Shown piece by piece: positions 49,655 through 57,613 of a stretch of DNA of 64,000 nucleotides. The first letter of the stretch is position 1, and the number at the start of each line of letters is the position of its first letter. The notes below the pieces were generated by a model that was not told where the DNA came from, ran no database searches, and saw nothing but the letters and a program-made list of their open reading frames with translations. The translations under genes and the position numbers were made by a program. Location of the stretch: assembly GCA_029851835.1 (NCBI GenBank), contig JARKVD010000021.1, forward strand, positions 52,218 through 116,217, written 5' to 3'. This stretch comes from Clostridium sp. GTDB taxonomy: Bacteria > Bacillota > Clostridia > Clostridiales > Clostridiaceae.

Positions 49655-50683
49655 CTAAAAAATTGGTTCTATAAACACTTCCACAATACCACCACATACC
49701 ATACCGTCAGCTTCTGCATCAACACCGGTCATGTCAACTGTCTTTAAAAGTGGGAGTCGAGAAGTTATAGCATCTAATCCAAGGAGTTTAACTTCAGCTT
49801 CTACGCAGCCACCACCGATAGTTCCAATGGTTCGTCCATCGCTACAGATTAGCATCTTTGTTCCAACCTGTCTTGGAGCAGACCCTCTTTTGCTTATGAT
49901 TGTAGCTAAAGCTGTAGGGGAGTTTTCAAAAGCTTCTCCTAAAATTTCATTTAATATGTCTTTTGGAAATTCAGAACTCTTTAGAGCTTTATTTTTAACT
50001 TCAATTATTTCAGCCATTATTGAAACCGCAATTTCTTCAGGTGTTTCAGCTCCAATTTTAAGACCAATGGGAGTATAAACTCCATTTAGCTTATCTTCAT
50101 TATAACCTTCCTCTAGCAGAGCATTCTTAATCTTTTTAATTCTTACTCTACTCCCAATCATTCCGATATAAGCATTTTCCTTTGTAAGAATATCTCTTAA
50201 ACAATCAATATCATAGCGATGACCTCTTGTGACTATTACGAAGAAGGTAGTTTTATCGCTGTTTATTTTATTTAAGGCAGACATGAAGGGTTCACAGATA
50301 CTATGGTCTGCACCAGCTTCCCTTCCAGCATTAACAAAGGAAGGTCTATCATCTATAACTGTTACTTCAAGGTTAAGAAGTTTACACATTTTAATTAAGG
50401 CTATTGAAATGTGACCGGCACCACAAATTACAATGGAAGGTTTCCTAGTGATTGGTTCACAAAAAATTTGTGAGTCGCCATAGGTTATAACTTGAGATTT
50501 GTTATCCTTAATGGATTCTTTTATTGATGTAATTAATCCAATATCTAAGGGATCTAAATTTGTATAAACTAATTCTTCATCATGAAATAACAATTTTTCA
50601 CCAAAGTGCTTACCTGAAATTACTTTTGCAGTATATGCATTTGTTTCATTAAAATAATTATATAGTTCAGAATAAAAATTCAT
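49655..50683 (-). CDS. XdhC/CoxI-family protein with permuted domain order
   Basis: The protein has 342 aa. An N-terminal region of about 80 residues of unclear fold leads to the NAD-binding XdhC domain (about 80-235: SIVICGAGHISIALIKMCKL, VIVTRGHRYDIDCLRDIL, IGMIGSRVRIKKI). The CoxI domain comes last (about 250-338: ALATIISKRGSAPRQVGTKM, IGTIGGGCVEAEV). The order is reversed relative to classical XdhC. The family inserts or matures the cofactor of molybdenum hydroxylases. No such hydroxylase is in the window. Confidence 0.88.
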   Translation of the reverse strand: MNFYSELYNYFNETNAYTAKVISGKHFGEKLLFHDEELVYTNLDPLDIGLITSIKESIKDNKSQVITYGDSQIFCEPITRKPSIVICGAGHISIALIKMCKLLNLEVTVIDDRPSFVNAGREAGADHSICEPFMSALNKINSDKTTFFVIVTRGHRYDIDCLRDILTKENAYIGMIGSRVRIKKIKNALLEEGYNEDKLNGVYTPIGLKIGAETPEEIAVSIMAEIIEVKNKALKSSEFPKDILNEILGEAFENSPTALATIISKRGSAPRQVGTKMLICSDGRTIGTIGGGCVEAEVKLLGLDAITSRLPLLKTVDMTGVDAEADGMVCGGIVEVFIEPIF

Positions 50684-50901
50684 AATAAGGCCCCCAAAGA
50701 AAGTATTTCTTATTTGGATTATACCACATATTTCAATTAATGTAACATAAGTGGGAAATCAAGTGATTTGTCATAAAAGAAATATATAGTTGTAATTTGT
50801 TAAATAAGAATTAATTTTTGTTAAAGTAGTATTGTAGTAAAATTAAAGAGTATAATTGAAAAAGTGAGTAAAGAGATATAGAGGGAAGGGGGAAATTTGG
50901 A

Positions 50902-51930
50902 ATGGATAAGAAGGTTGTTTTAGTTACTAATGGAACCAGTTATGTTGGTGCATGGATTGTTCAATATCTGTTAGGTGATGGGCATCAGGTAAGAATTACA
51001 GTTGAAAATAAAGAAGAGGTTGAAGGATATAGATACCTTTTAGGAATAGCGGGGAAGTCAGATGGAAGTCTTGAGGTTTATGAAAGTAACCTATTGAAGG
51101 AAGGTAGCTTTGATGAAGCTGTTGAAGGAGCTGAAATAGTAATACATACAGACTATCAAAATTTCAGCAACTTTGTTGATGCTGAAAAAGAAGTAGTTCA
51201 ACCAGCTGTGCAAGGTGTTAAAAATATTTTTGGAGCTATAAATAAAAGCTCTTCAGTTAAAAAGGTTGTTGTTACAGGAAGAATGGATTCAGTTTATTGT
51301 GACAGAATAGAATTTACAGAGAGAGGTAATGTACCATTTGATGAAAATTGCTGGAACACTGCAAGCACATTGGAATATCAGCCTTTAAGCTATACCAAAA
51401 CATTATCAGAAAAGGCTGCCTGGGATCAATATGAGTGTCAGAAAGAAAATAAATATGAATTGGTAGTTATAAATGCTGGGATTTTAATAGGTCCTTCCGT
51501 TACTAACACACCGGAATTTCCAAGTTCGGTTATTATAAGAAATATGTTGAATGGCGCATTAAGTGCAGGGACTCCGGAGATTTCAGACGCTATTGTTGAT
51601 GTTAGAGATGCGGCCAAAGCACATATTTTAGCAGCATTCAATGATGAAGCTAAAGGGCGATTTATTGTATCAGGAGGAATTGCTACGTTTTTAGATATGG
51701 CTAAGATAATTGAAGGAAAATATCCAAAGAAATTTAAGTTACCTAAGAAAAATATACCTAAATGGCTTGTTTCTTTAAGTGCCACTAAGGCGGGGGTATC
51801 AAAAGAGTATGTTAAAAGAAATGTAGGATGCCCGATAAAAGTTAATAACAACAAAAGCAGAGAAGTGCTAGGTTTTAATTATACTTCAATTGAAGAATCA
51901 ATAATAGATCAGGTAGAGCAACTTCAATAA
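50902..51930 (+). CDS. Extended short-chain dehydrogenase (dihydroflavonol reductase/epimerase-like)
   Basis: The protein has 342 aa. The nucleotide-binding loop is VTNGTSYVGAWIVQYLL, slightly changed from the usual TGATGYIG. The active-site Tyr-Lys pair is in LSYTKTLSEKAAW, and the substrate region has INAGILIGPSV. IVDVRDAAKAHILA and a C-terminal SREVLGFNYTSIEESI block follow, as in eukaryotic-type dihydroflavonol reductases. It would reduce a carbonyl with NAD(P)H. Substrate unknown. GGGAAGGGGG precedes the ATG. Confidence 0.88.
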   Translation: MDKKVVLVTNGTSYVGAWIVQYLLGDGHQVRITVENKEEVEGYRYLLGIAGKSDGSLEVYESNLLKEGSFDEAVEGAEIVIHTDYQNFSNFVDAEKEVVQPAVQGVKNIFGAINKSSSVKKVVVTGRMDSVYCDRIEFTERGNVPFDENCWNTASTLEYQPLSYTKTLSEKAAWDQYECQKENKYELVVINAGILIGPSVTNTPEFPSSVIIRNMLNGALSAGTPEISDAIVDVRDAAKAHILAAFNDEAKGRFIVSGGIATFLDMAKIIEGKYPKKFKLPKKNIPKWLVSLSATKAGVSKEYVKRNVGCPIKVNNNKSREVLGFNYTSIEESIIDQVEQLQ

Positions 51931-51939
51931 TTTGTGGAT

Positions 51940-51969
51940 AAGGATGGCTGAAAAAGCTGTCCTTTTTAT
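51940..51969 (+). terminator. Terminator of the dehydrogenase gene
   Basis: AAGGATGGCT pairs with AGCTGTCCTT (two G-U pairs) around GAAAA, followed by TTTATTTT. Confidence 0.8.
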
Positions 51970-52030
51970 TTTAATAGAGTTTATGTTATGTTTTTTCGAT
52001 AATAATGTTGTTAAAAGGAAATAATATAAC

Positions 52031-52108
52031 GGAGTTCCTTCTTATATACATTCGAAGGAGTAAATTCGTCTTAGCCAAATCAGAGATTTGGAGACTCATT
52101 TAAGGAGG
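52031..52108 (+). repeat. Dispersed inverted-repeat element, copy R5
   Basis: GGAGTTCCTTC with GAAGGAGTAAATTCG, then CCAAATCAGAGATTTGGAGACTCATTTAAGGAGG. Its 3' end is the ribosome binding site of the lipoprotein gene at 52116. Confidence 0.85.
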
Positions 52109-52115
52109 CATTTAT

Positions 52116-52607
52116 ATGAAAAAAATTATAAGCTTAATATTATTTTTAATAATATTATTAGGTTTAACAGCCTGTGGTCCTAACAAAAAAAATGAAGTAG
52201 AAATTAAACATGAGGATGTTAAAAATGAAACTGAAACTATAACTGATAAAGCATCCAATCAGCCAATTGTTAAAGTGGAGGAATTACCTTTAGAAGTGAA
52301 GATTTTACAGCCAGATTCAATAGGGACTAAGTATATGGAAGCTACATATAAAAATGTATCACAGTATACCATAAATGGCTTAAGTATAACAGTTTTATTA
52401 AAAGACACAAATGAAAAGACTTATCTATCTATTTATGATAGCGTCTTACCGGGGGAAGTATCACCAACCTTTGAAACTTTCGCACCAGCAAGCGGAAAGG
52501 CAGAGGACTATGAATTCTTAGCATATGAAATAACTGTGAAAAAAGATGAATATACTACAGTTCACATAATTTATGATATGAAAACACAGGAATATAATTG
52601 GTTTTAA
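52116..52607 (+). CDS. Small lipoprotein of unknown function
   Basis: The protein has 163 aa. The signal peptide is MKKIISLILFLIILLGLTAC, with lipobox LTAC and Cys20. A Glu/Lys-rich linker (about 23-60) follows. A single beta-rich domain (about 62-163) contains ATYKNVSQYTINGLSITVLL, as in immunoglobulin-like FxLxxx domains that bind or decorate the cell surface. AAGGAGG comes from repeat R5. Partner unknown. Confidence 0.82.
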   Translation: MKKIISLILFLIILLGLTACGPNKKNEVEIKHEDVKNETETITDKASNQPIVKVEELPLEVKILQPDSIGTKYMEATYKNVSQYTINGLSITVLLKDTNEKTYLSIYDSVLPGEVSPTFETFAPASGKAEDYEFLAYEITVKKDEYTTVHIIYDMKTQEYNWF

Positions 52608-52611
52608 AGAG

Positions 52612-52646
52612 AAGGACTGAGCATATAGAGGCTTGGTCTTTTTTTA
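52612..52646 (+). terminator. Terminator of the lipoprotein gene
   Basis: AAGGACTGAGC pairs with GCTTGGTCTTT (three G-U pairs), followed by TTTTT. Confidence 0.7.
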
Positions 52647-52680
52647 GGTAAAGTACAGTAGTATAATGTAATTATTAAAA

Positions 52681-52830
52681 GGAAACTCCTTCTCACATTA
52701 GTTCGAATGAGTAAGTTCATGTTACCAAATCAAAGATGCACATAGTGAAAGTTCCACTAACCAAATCAAAGATTTGGAGTGTCACTTTTGGAGCATTACT
52801 TCTGGAAATTCACTTAAAGAAGAAGGTGTT
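52681..52830 (+). repeat. Dispersed inverted-repeat element, expanded copy R6
   Basis: GGAAACTCCTTCTC with GAATGAGTAAGTTC, one internal ACCAAATCAAAGATGCACATAG unit, then CCAAATCAAAGATTTGGAGTG, GTCACTTTTGGAGCATTACT and CACTTAAAGAAG. It has the same internal unit as R4, present here once, so R4 and R6 share an ancestor that later expanded. Confidence 0.85.
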
Positions 52831-52876
52831 TATGAAATAAAGAATTGACAGTAAAAGAAAAAGTAAGGAGAGGAAT

Positions 52877-53386
52877 ATGCGGTTTCAATTAAGAAAAACT
52901 GAAGAGAAAGATACTAGAGCTGTGATGAATATCATAAAACAAGCACAGCAGTACTTTAAGGAAAGAAATATTGATCAATGGCAAAATGGATATCCTAATG
53001 AGTTAATAATAAAAGAAGATATAAAAAGAGAGTGGAGTTATATTTTAGCTGATGGAGATAATGTTGTGGCAACGGCAGCTATATCATTTGAAGGAGAGCC
53101 AACATATGATGAAATTTATGAGGGGCGATGGCTCAGTAATGAGAAATATGCTGTGATTCATAGAATATGTGTGAATAACGAGTTTAAGGGGATTGGATTA
53201 GCTTCACAAATTTTAGATTCAGCTGAAAGGTTATGTGTGGAGAGGAATGTTCACAGTATCAAAATTGATACACATAAGGAGAATGTTTCAATGCAGAAAT
53301 CTCTTGTTAAAAAAGGATATAAATATTGTGGGATAATTTATTTAGAGGATAAAAGCGAAAGAATAGCTTTTGAAAAACTATTTTAA
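52877..53386 (+). CDS. GNAT acetyltransferase
   Basis: The protein has 169 aa. It starts FQLRKTEEKDTRAVMNIIKQ, then AVIHRICVNNEFKGIGLASQ (loop KGIGLA) and IKIDTHKENVSMQKSLVKKG with a closing GYKYCGIIYL. This pattern is common among clostridial GNATs of unknown substrate. AAGGAGAGG precedes the ATG. The next gene starts 16 bases after its stop. Confidence 0.88.
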   Translation: MRFQLRKTEEKDTRAVMNIIKQAQQYFKERNIDQWQNGYPNELIIKEDIKREWSYILADGDNVVATAAISFEGEPTYDEIYEGRWLSNEKYAVIHRICVNNEFKGIGLASQILDSAERLCVERNVHSIKIDTHKENVSMQKSLVKKGYKYCGIIYLEDKSERIAFEKLF

Positions 53387-53402
53387 GAGGGGAAAGAATG
53401 AT

Positions 53403-54026
53403 ATGAAGCTGATTTATGGTACAAAAAATCCAGCAAAGCTAGATTCTATGAGAAGAGCGCTTCAAGGACTTCCTATAGAATTAGTTGGACTAAGTGAATT
53501 GCCTATAACAGTTGGAGAGGTAGAGGAAGTTGGCAATTCACCATTAGAGAATGCAAGAATTAAGGCTATGGCTTATTATTCAATATTAAAGGAGCCGGTG
53601 TTTTCATGTGATTCTGGACTATACATAGATGGATTAAATGAAGAAAGACAACCAGGTGTTTACGCTAGACGGGTTAATGGAAAAACTTTATCTGATGATG
53701 AAATGATTGAGTATTATGGAGGAATTGCTAAAGAGTTTGGTGGACAGGTAAAAGCAAAATATAGAAATGCCATTTGTTTAATAATAAATGAAGTGGAAAG
53801 ATATGAATCTATGGGGGAGGATATTGGTTCGGAAAGGTTTATTTTAACTGCTGAACCTCATGCAGTTAGGATTGAGGGGTTTCCTTTAGATTCCATATCT
53901 ATAGATGAAAAATCAGGAAAATATTATATGGATATTAAGGATGCAGAGGCAGAGAGTGATATGGTGGGAAAGGGATTTAGAGAATTTTTTGCAAAAGCGA
54001 TCAAAGAAAAGAATAACCAGATTTAA
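53403..54026 (+). CDS. Non-canonical purine NTP pyrophosphatase (RdgB/HAM1 family)
   Basis: The protein is 207 aa from ATG 53403, after AGAGGGGAAAG. Family landmarks: MKLIYGTKNPAKLDSMRRAL, then VEEVGNSPLENARIKAMAYY, the catalytic FSCDSGLYIDGL and QPGVYARRVNG. It removes ITP, XTP or dITP from nucleotide pools. The C-terminal third is more divergent than in housekeeping RdgB, so this may be a second, accessory paralogue. Confidence 0.88.
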   Translation: MKLIYGTKNPAKLDSMRRALQGLPIELVGLSELPITVGEVEEVGNSPLENARIKAMAYYSILKEPVFSCDSGLYIDGLNEERQPGVYARRVNGKTLSDDEMIEYYGGIAKEFGGQVKAKYRNAICLIINEVERYESMGEDIGSERFILTAEPHAVRIEGFPLDSISIDEKSGKYYMDIKDAEAESDMVGKGFREFFAKAIKEKNNQI

Positions 54027-54041
54027 ATGAGTGAATTAAAG

Positions 54042-54080
54042 AGGTATGAAACACAAGAATTTGTTTCATACCTTTTTTTC
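54042..54080. terminator. Bidirectional terminator
   Basis: AGGTATGAAAC pairs with GTTTCATACCT, followed by TTTTTTTC. It separates the pyrophosphatase gene from the convergent MarR gene. Confidence 0.92.
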
Positions 54081-54522
54081 AACTTAATTTATCAAGAATG
54101 TGATTAAAAGTTTCTAGAGCATCACCTAGGTTGGCAATATCTTCATCATTTAGCTCGGAGAGTTTATTCATTAAAGCTTTTATTGCAAAATCTTTCTTAA
54201 GTTTAAAGGTTTCCCTAGCTTTTTCAGTCACTTCAATCCTTAAAATTCTTCTATCTTTAGGATCTTCATACCTATTAACATAACCATCTTCAAGGAGTTT
54301 ATCTATTATTGGAGTCATGTTTGATTTGGAAATGCAAAGCTCTTTTCCAATAGCAGATACAGGACTAGGCCCTTTGTTTGAAAGATAAAATATTACCTTG
54401 GCATGGGATGGAGGAATAGGGAATCCCTTCATAAATTCTTCAGGTTTAAGAATTTTTTTATGCAACTGCATTACTACCTCAAAGAATTGTTTAGATACTT
54501 TTGTTAGATTTTTTTCATCCAT
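54079..54522 (-). CDS. MarR-family transcriptional regulator
   Basis: The protein has 147 aa. The winged helix-turn-helix (about 35-105) includes KVIFYLSNKGPSPVSAIGKE, SKSNMTPIIDKLLEDGYVNR and the wing EDPKDRRILRIEVTEKA. Amphipathic dimerisation helices flank it. It is divergent from the ABC exporter pair at 55355. The palindrome over that pair's promoter is a likely operator. AGGAGACTTC precedes the ATG. Confidence 0.92.
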   Translation of the reverse strand: MDEKNLTKVSKQFFEVVMQLHKKILKPEEFMKGFPIPPSHAKVIFYLSNKGPSPVSAIGKELCISKSNMTPIIDKLLEDGYVNRYEDPKDRRILRIEVTEKARETFKLKKDFAIKALMNKLSELNDEDIANLGDALETFNHILDKLS

Positions 54523-54552
54523 AATGAAGTCTCCTTTACGTAAAAGTATTTT

Positions 54553-54569
54553 AAGTTAGTGTCCAACTT
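54553..54569 (-). promoter_or_regulatory. Possible MarR autoregulatory site
   Basis: AAGTTAG-TGT-CCAACTT is an imperfect inverted repeat 30-47 bases upstream of the marR ATG. It is unlike the palindrome at 55073 in sequence, so assignment to the same protein is weak. Confidence 0.3.
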
Positions 54570-54579
54570 ATTCATTAGG

Positions 54580-54684
54580 AAACACAAACTTACTCCACCG
54601 AAGGTATACTAGGTGGAGTTTTTTTAGTAAGAACTAAAATCTTAGATTTAGGTTCTCAAGCGTACTCATTACTAGAAATGAGTA
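54580..54684. repeat. Dispersed inverted-repeat element, degenerate copy R7
   Basis: ACTCCACC pairs with GGTGGAGT, followed by TTTTTT, then AACTAAAATCTTAGATTTAGGTTCTC. Compared with ACTCCTTC/GAAGGAGT in other copies, both arms changed together. The T-run makes this copy able to act as a terminator. Confidence 0.6.
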
Positions 54685-55065
54685 GGTTTATATATTTCAC
54701 TACATACGTATTGCGAATAAAAAGTGCAGGTGTTCAAGTTGAATCCAGCATATGAATATATCACAATTTATACTTTAGTTTTTTTAGTACTACTTTTAAA
54801 CATTAGTAAGAAGTACTTCTTCACTTATGTAAGCTATATTAATTTTGGATAAATAAAAAAGTCACATGCACTATGTAAAAGGAATTACATAGATTAGTTA
54901 TTAGTTGTAATAAAAGTTTAATTTTTAAATTGATTAATATTTTAGTTATCTTATCTAAGTCAGATGATTTCCTTAACTATAAAATAACATATAACAACTT
55001 ATTTAAGCAAATTTAATGAAACAATTAGTTAATACAATATTAATTAGTTTTATATAAAATAATTA

Positions 55066-55094
55066 TTGACTTAGAATAGTTATAAATATATAAT
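55066..55094 (+). promoter_or_regulatory. Promoter of the ABC exporter operon
   Basis: TTGACT (55066-55071) and a perfect TATAAT (55089-55094) are separated by 17 bases. It lies about 260 bases upstream of the first ABC gene. Confidence 0.75.
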
Positions 55095-55100
55095 TATTCT
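55073..55100 (+). promoter_or_regulatory. Palindrome over the -10 box, candidate MarR operator
   Basis: AGAATAGTTATA-AATA-TATAATTATTCT is a 12-bp inverted repeat with one mismatch. It covers the spacer and -10 box. A bound MarR dimer here would block RNA polymerase. Confidence 0.6.
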
Positions 55101-55184
55101 ATAATAAGAACGGTTAAATATCAAGCCTTAATCTTGATATAATTTGTCTATAGTATTATTTACTGTGACTAGGAAATTATATTA

Positions 55185-55311
55185 AGGAAACTCCTTCTCA
55201 TATGCATTCGAAGGAGTGCTCAAAGAGTAAGTTCGAGGAACTAAATCAAAGATTTAGACTCTCACTTAACTTCGCCTTAGCAAATCAAAGATTTGGAGGC
55301 TCAATTAAGGA
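55185..55311 (+). repeat. Dispersed inverted-repeat element, copy R8 with doubled right half
   Basis: GGAAACTCCTTC with GAAGGAGTG, then AACTAAATCAAAGATTTAGACTCTCACTTAA, then a second CAAATCAAAGATTTGGAGGCTCAATTAAGGA. The right-hand palindrome occurs twice. It sits in the leader of the ABC operon. Confidence 0.85.
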
Positions 55312-55354
55312 TTAATTTTATAATTTTAACGTACTAAAGGGAGTGGAGGAAATC

Positions 55355-57613
55355 ATGTTTAAGTTATTAAAATACTTAAAAAAGTCTATAGTTCCAATTA
55401 TGATGATAGTTGTACTATTAGCAATTCAAGCATTTTCTGACCTTTCTTTACCAGAGTATACTTCTAATATTGTCAATGTTGGGATACAACAAGGCGGGAT
55501 TGAGGATGTTGCTCCAAAGGTAATCAGAGAAAGTTCATTAGAAAATTTGAAGTTATTTATGAGTGATGCTGATATTGAGGAAGTTTCAGCTAGCTATTCA
55601 AAATTAGAGAAAGAAAGTCTTTCTGAAGGAGAATATGATAAGTATATAAAGAAGTATCCTGCTTTAGCAGATGAAAATCTATATGAACTTAGTATTACAG
55701 ATGAGGATACCATAACAAAATTAAATGGTATCTTTGGAAAGCCAATGCTTATCATTTCTATGTTTGAAGATGAAACTAATGAAAAGACTAAAGAAATTAA
55801 GGCGGGAATGTTAGCTCAAATGCCTCCTCAGGCAAATGTTGATCCGAATACTCCTCTTATAGATTTAATTAGGATGATGCCGAAGGAACAACTAGGGGCA
55901 ATGAAGGATGAATTCACTAAGGGATTTGAGAAACTTCCTGAATCTATGATTGGGCAGGCTGCTACAACTTTTGTGAAAAGTGAGTATGCCGGTGTTGGAA
56001 TAAATACTGATAAATTACAAACCAATTATATCTTAATTTCAGGTGCTAAAATGCTTGGTATAGCATTAATAAGTATGGCAGCTACAATTAGTGTAAGTTT
56101 CATAGGCGCAAGGGTTGCAGCAAGTTTAGGCAGAAGATTAAGACAACAGGTATTTGCTAAGGTTATAAGTTTTTCAAATAATGAGCTTGATAAGTTTTCT
56201 ACTGCTTCTTTAATTACACGTAGTACCAACGATATTCAGCAGATACAAAACCTAATGGTTATGCTTCTAAGAGTTGTATTCTATGCTCCAATATTAGGTA
56301 TTGGTGGTGTAATTAAAGTTTTAAATACAGAAACTTCAATGGCATGGATTATTGGAGTAGCAGTAGTTGCAATATCTGCATTGGTAATTGTACTATTTAG
56401 TGTTGTAATGCCAAGATTCAAAAAAGTTCAGATTTTGATTGATAAGGTTAACCTTGTAACTCGTGAAATCCTTACTGGTATGCTTGTAATCCGTGCATTT
56501 AGTACTGAAAAGCATGAAGAAAAGAGATTTGATAAAGCTAATAAAGATTTAACTAAAACAAACCTATTTGTTAATAGAACTATGTCAATGATGCTGCCTA
56601 TCATGATGCTTATCATGAACGCTATTACAATATTAATAGTTTGGAACGGTTCCCATGCGGTAGATGCAGGAACAATGCAGGTTGGAGATATGATGGCATT
56701 TATCCAATATACAATGCAGATTATCATGGCATTCTTAATGATTTCCATGGTTTCAATAATGCTTCCAAGGGCAGCAGTTTCAGCAGGGCGTGTTGATGAA
56801 ATATTAAATACTGAACTAGCAATTAATGATCCAGTAGAACCTGTTAAATTTAAGGAAACTGAAAGAGGTATTCTTAAATTTAAAGGGGTTTCATTCAGAT
56901 ATCCAAATGCTGATGAAAATGTATTAAGTGATATAAACTTTACTGCAAGACCAGGTCAGACAACAGCCTTCATAGGAAGTACTGGAAGTGGTAAAACTAC
57001 ATTAATAAACTTAATACCAAGATTCTACGATGCAACTGAAGGTGAAATAATCTTAGATGGAGTTAACATAAAAGATGTAAGCCAACATGAACTAAGAGCT
57101 AAAATAGGATATGTTCCTCAAAAGGGTATGTTATTCTCAGGAGATATTGAAAGCAATATTAAATATGGTAAAGAAGAACTTTCAGATGAAGCTATGAAAA
57201 AAGCTGCTGAAATTGCTCAAGCTAAAGATTTTATTGAAGGAACTCCACAAGGATATGAAACTGCAATAGCTCAAGGTGGAACAAACGTATCTGGAGGTCA
57301 AAGACAAAGACTTTCAATAGCAAGAGCCATTGCTAAAAATCCAGAGGTTTATATTTTCGATGACAGCTTCTCTGCTTTAGACTATAAAACAGATGCAGCT
57401 TTACGTAAGGCATTAAATAAAGAAACTAAGAACAGTACAGTTCTTATTGTTGCTCAGAGAATTAGTACAATTCTTCATGCAGACCAGATTATTGTACTTG
57501 AAGAAGGTAAAGTAGCTGGTATTGGAACTCATAAAGAGCTTATGAAAAATTGTGAAGTATATAAGCAAATTGCACTTTCTCAGCTTTCAAAGGAGGAGTT
57601 AGACAATGAGTAA
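55355..57613 (+). CDS. ABC exporter half-transporter with degenerate ATP site and large ectodomain
   Basis: The protein is 752 aa from ATG 55355, after GTGGAGGAAATC; the in-frame GTG 55343 overlaps that site. Between helices 1 and 2 lies an insertion of about 180 residues (about 30-210), Glu/Lys/Pro-rich and presumably outside the membrane. The ATPase domain has Walker A GSTGSGKTT (541-549), signature VSGGQ (645-649) and Walker B IFDD, with Asp670 replacing the catalytic Glu. It pairs with the next gene, which overlaps it by 8 bases. Confidence 0.92.
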   Translation: MFKLLKYLKKSIVPIMMIVVLLAIQAFSDLSLPEYTSNIVNVGIQQGGIEDVAPKVIRESSLENLKLFMSDADIEEVSASYSKLEKESLSEGEYDKYIKKYPALADENLYELSITDEDTITKLNGIFGKPMLIISMFEDETNEKTKEIKAGMLAQMPPQANVDPNTPLIDLIRMMPKEQLGAMKDEFTKGFEKLPESMIGQAATTFVKSEYAGVGINTDKLQTNYILISGAKMLGIALISMAATISVSFIGARVAASLGRRLRQQVFAKVISFSNNELDKFSTASLITRSTNDIQQIQNLMVMLLRVVFYAPILGIGGVIKVLNTETSMAWIIGVAVVAISALVIVLFSVVMPRFKKVQILIDKVNLVTREILTGMLVIRAFSTEKHEEKRFDKANKDLTKTNLFVNRTMSMMLPIMMLIMNAITILIVWNGSHAVDAGTMQVGDMMAFIQYTMQIIMAFLMISMVSIMLPRAAVSAGRVDEILNTELAINDPVEPVKFKETERGILKFKGVSFRYPNADENVLSDINFTARPGQTTAFIGSTGSGKTTLINLIPRFYDATEGEIILDGVNIKDVSQHELRAKIGYVPQKGMLFSGDIESNIKYGKEELSDEAMKKAAEIAQAKDFIEGTPQGYETAIAQGGTNVSGGQRQRLSIARAIAKNPEVYIFDDSFSALDYKTDAALRKALNKETKNSTVLIVAQRISTILHADQIIVLEEGKVAGIGTHKELMKNCEVYKQIALSQLSKEELDNE

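Larger units (their letters stand above)
54523..55354. other. Long regulatory intergenic region
   Basis: This stretch of 832 bases between MarR and the ABC exporter has no convincing gene. It holds two dispersed-repeat copies (R7, R8), a hairpin TACTCATT/AATGAGTA (54663-54684), a strong promoter with an overlapping palindrome (55066-55100) and an untranslated leader of about 250 bases. The length of the leader suggests post-transcriptional control. Confidence 0.6.
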
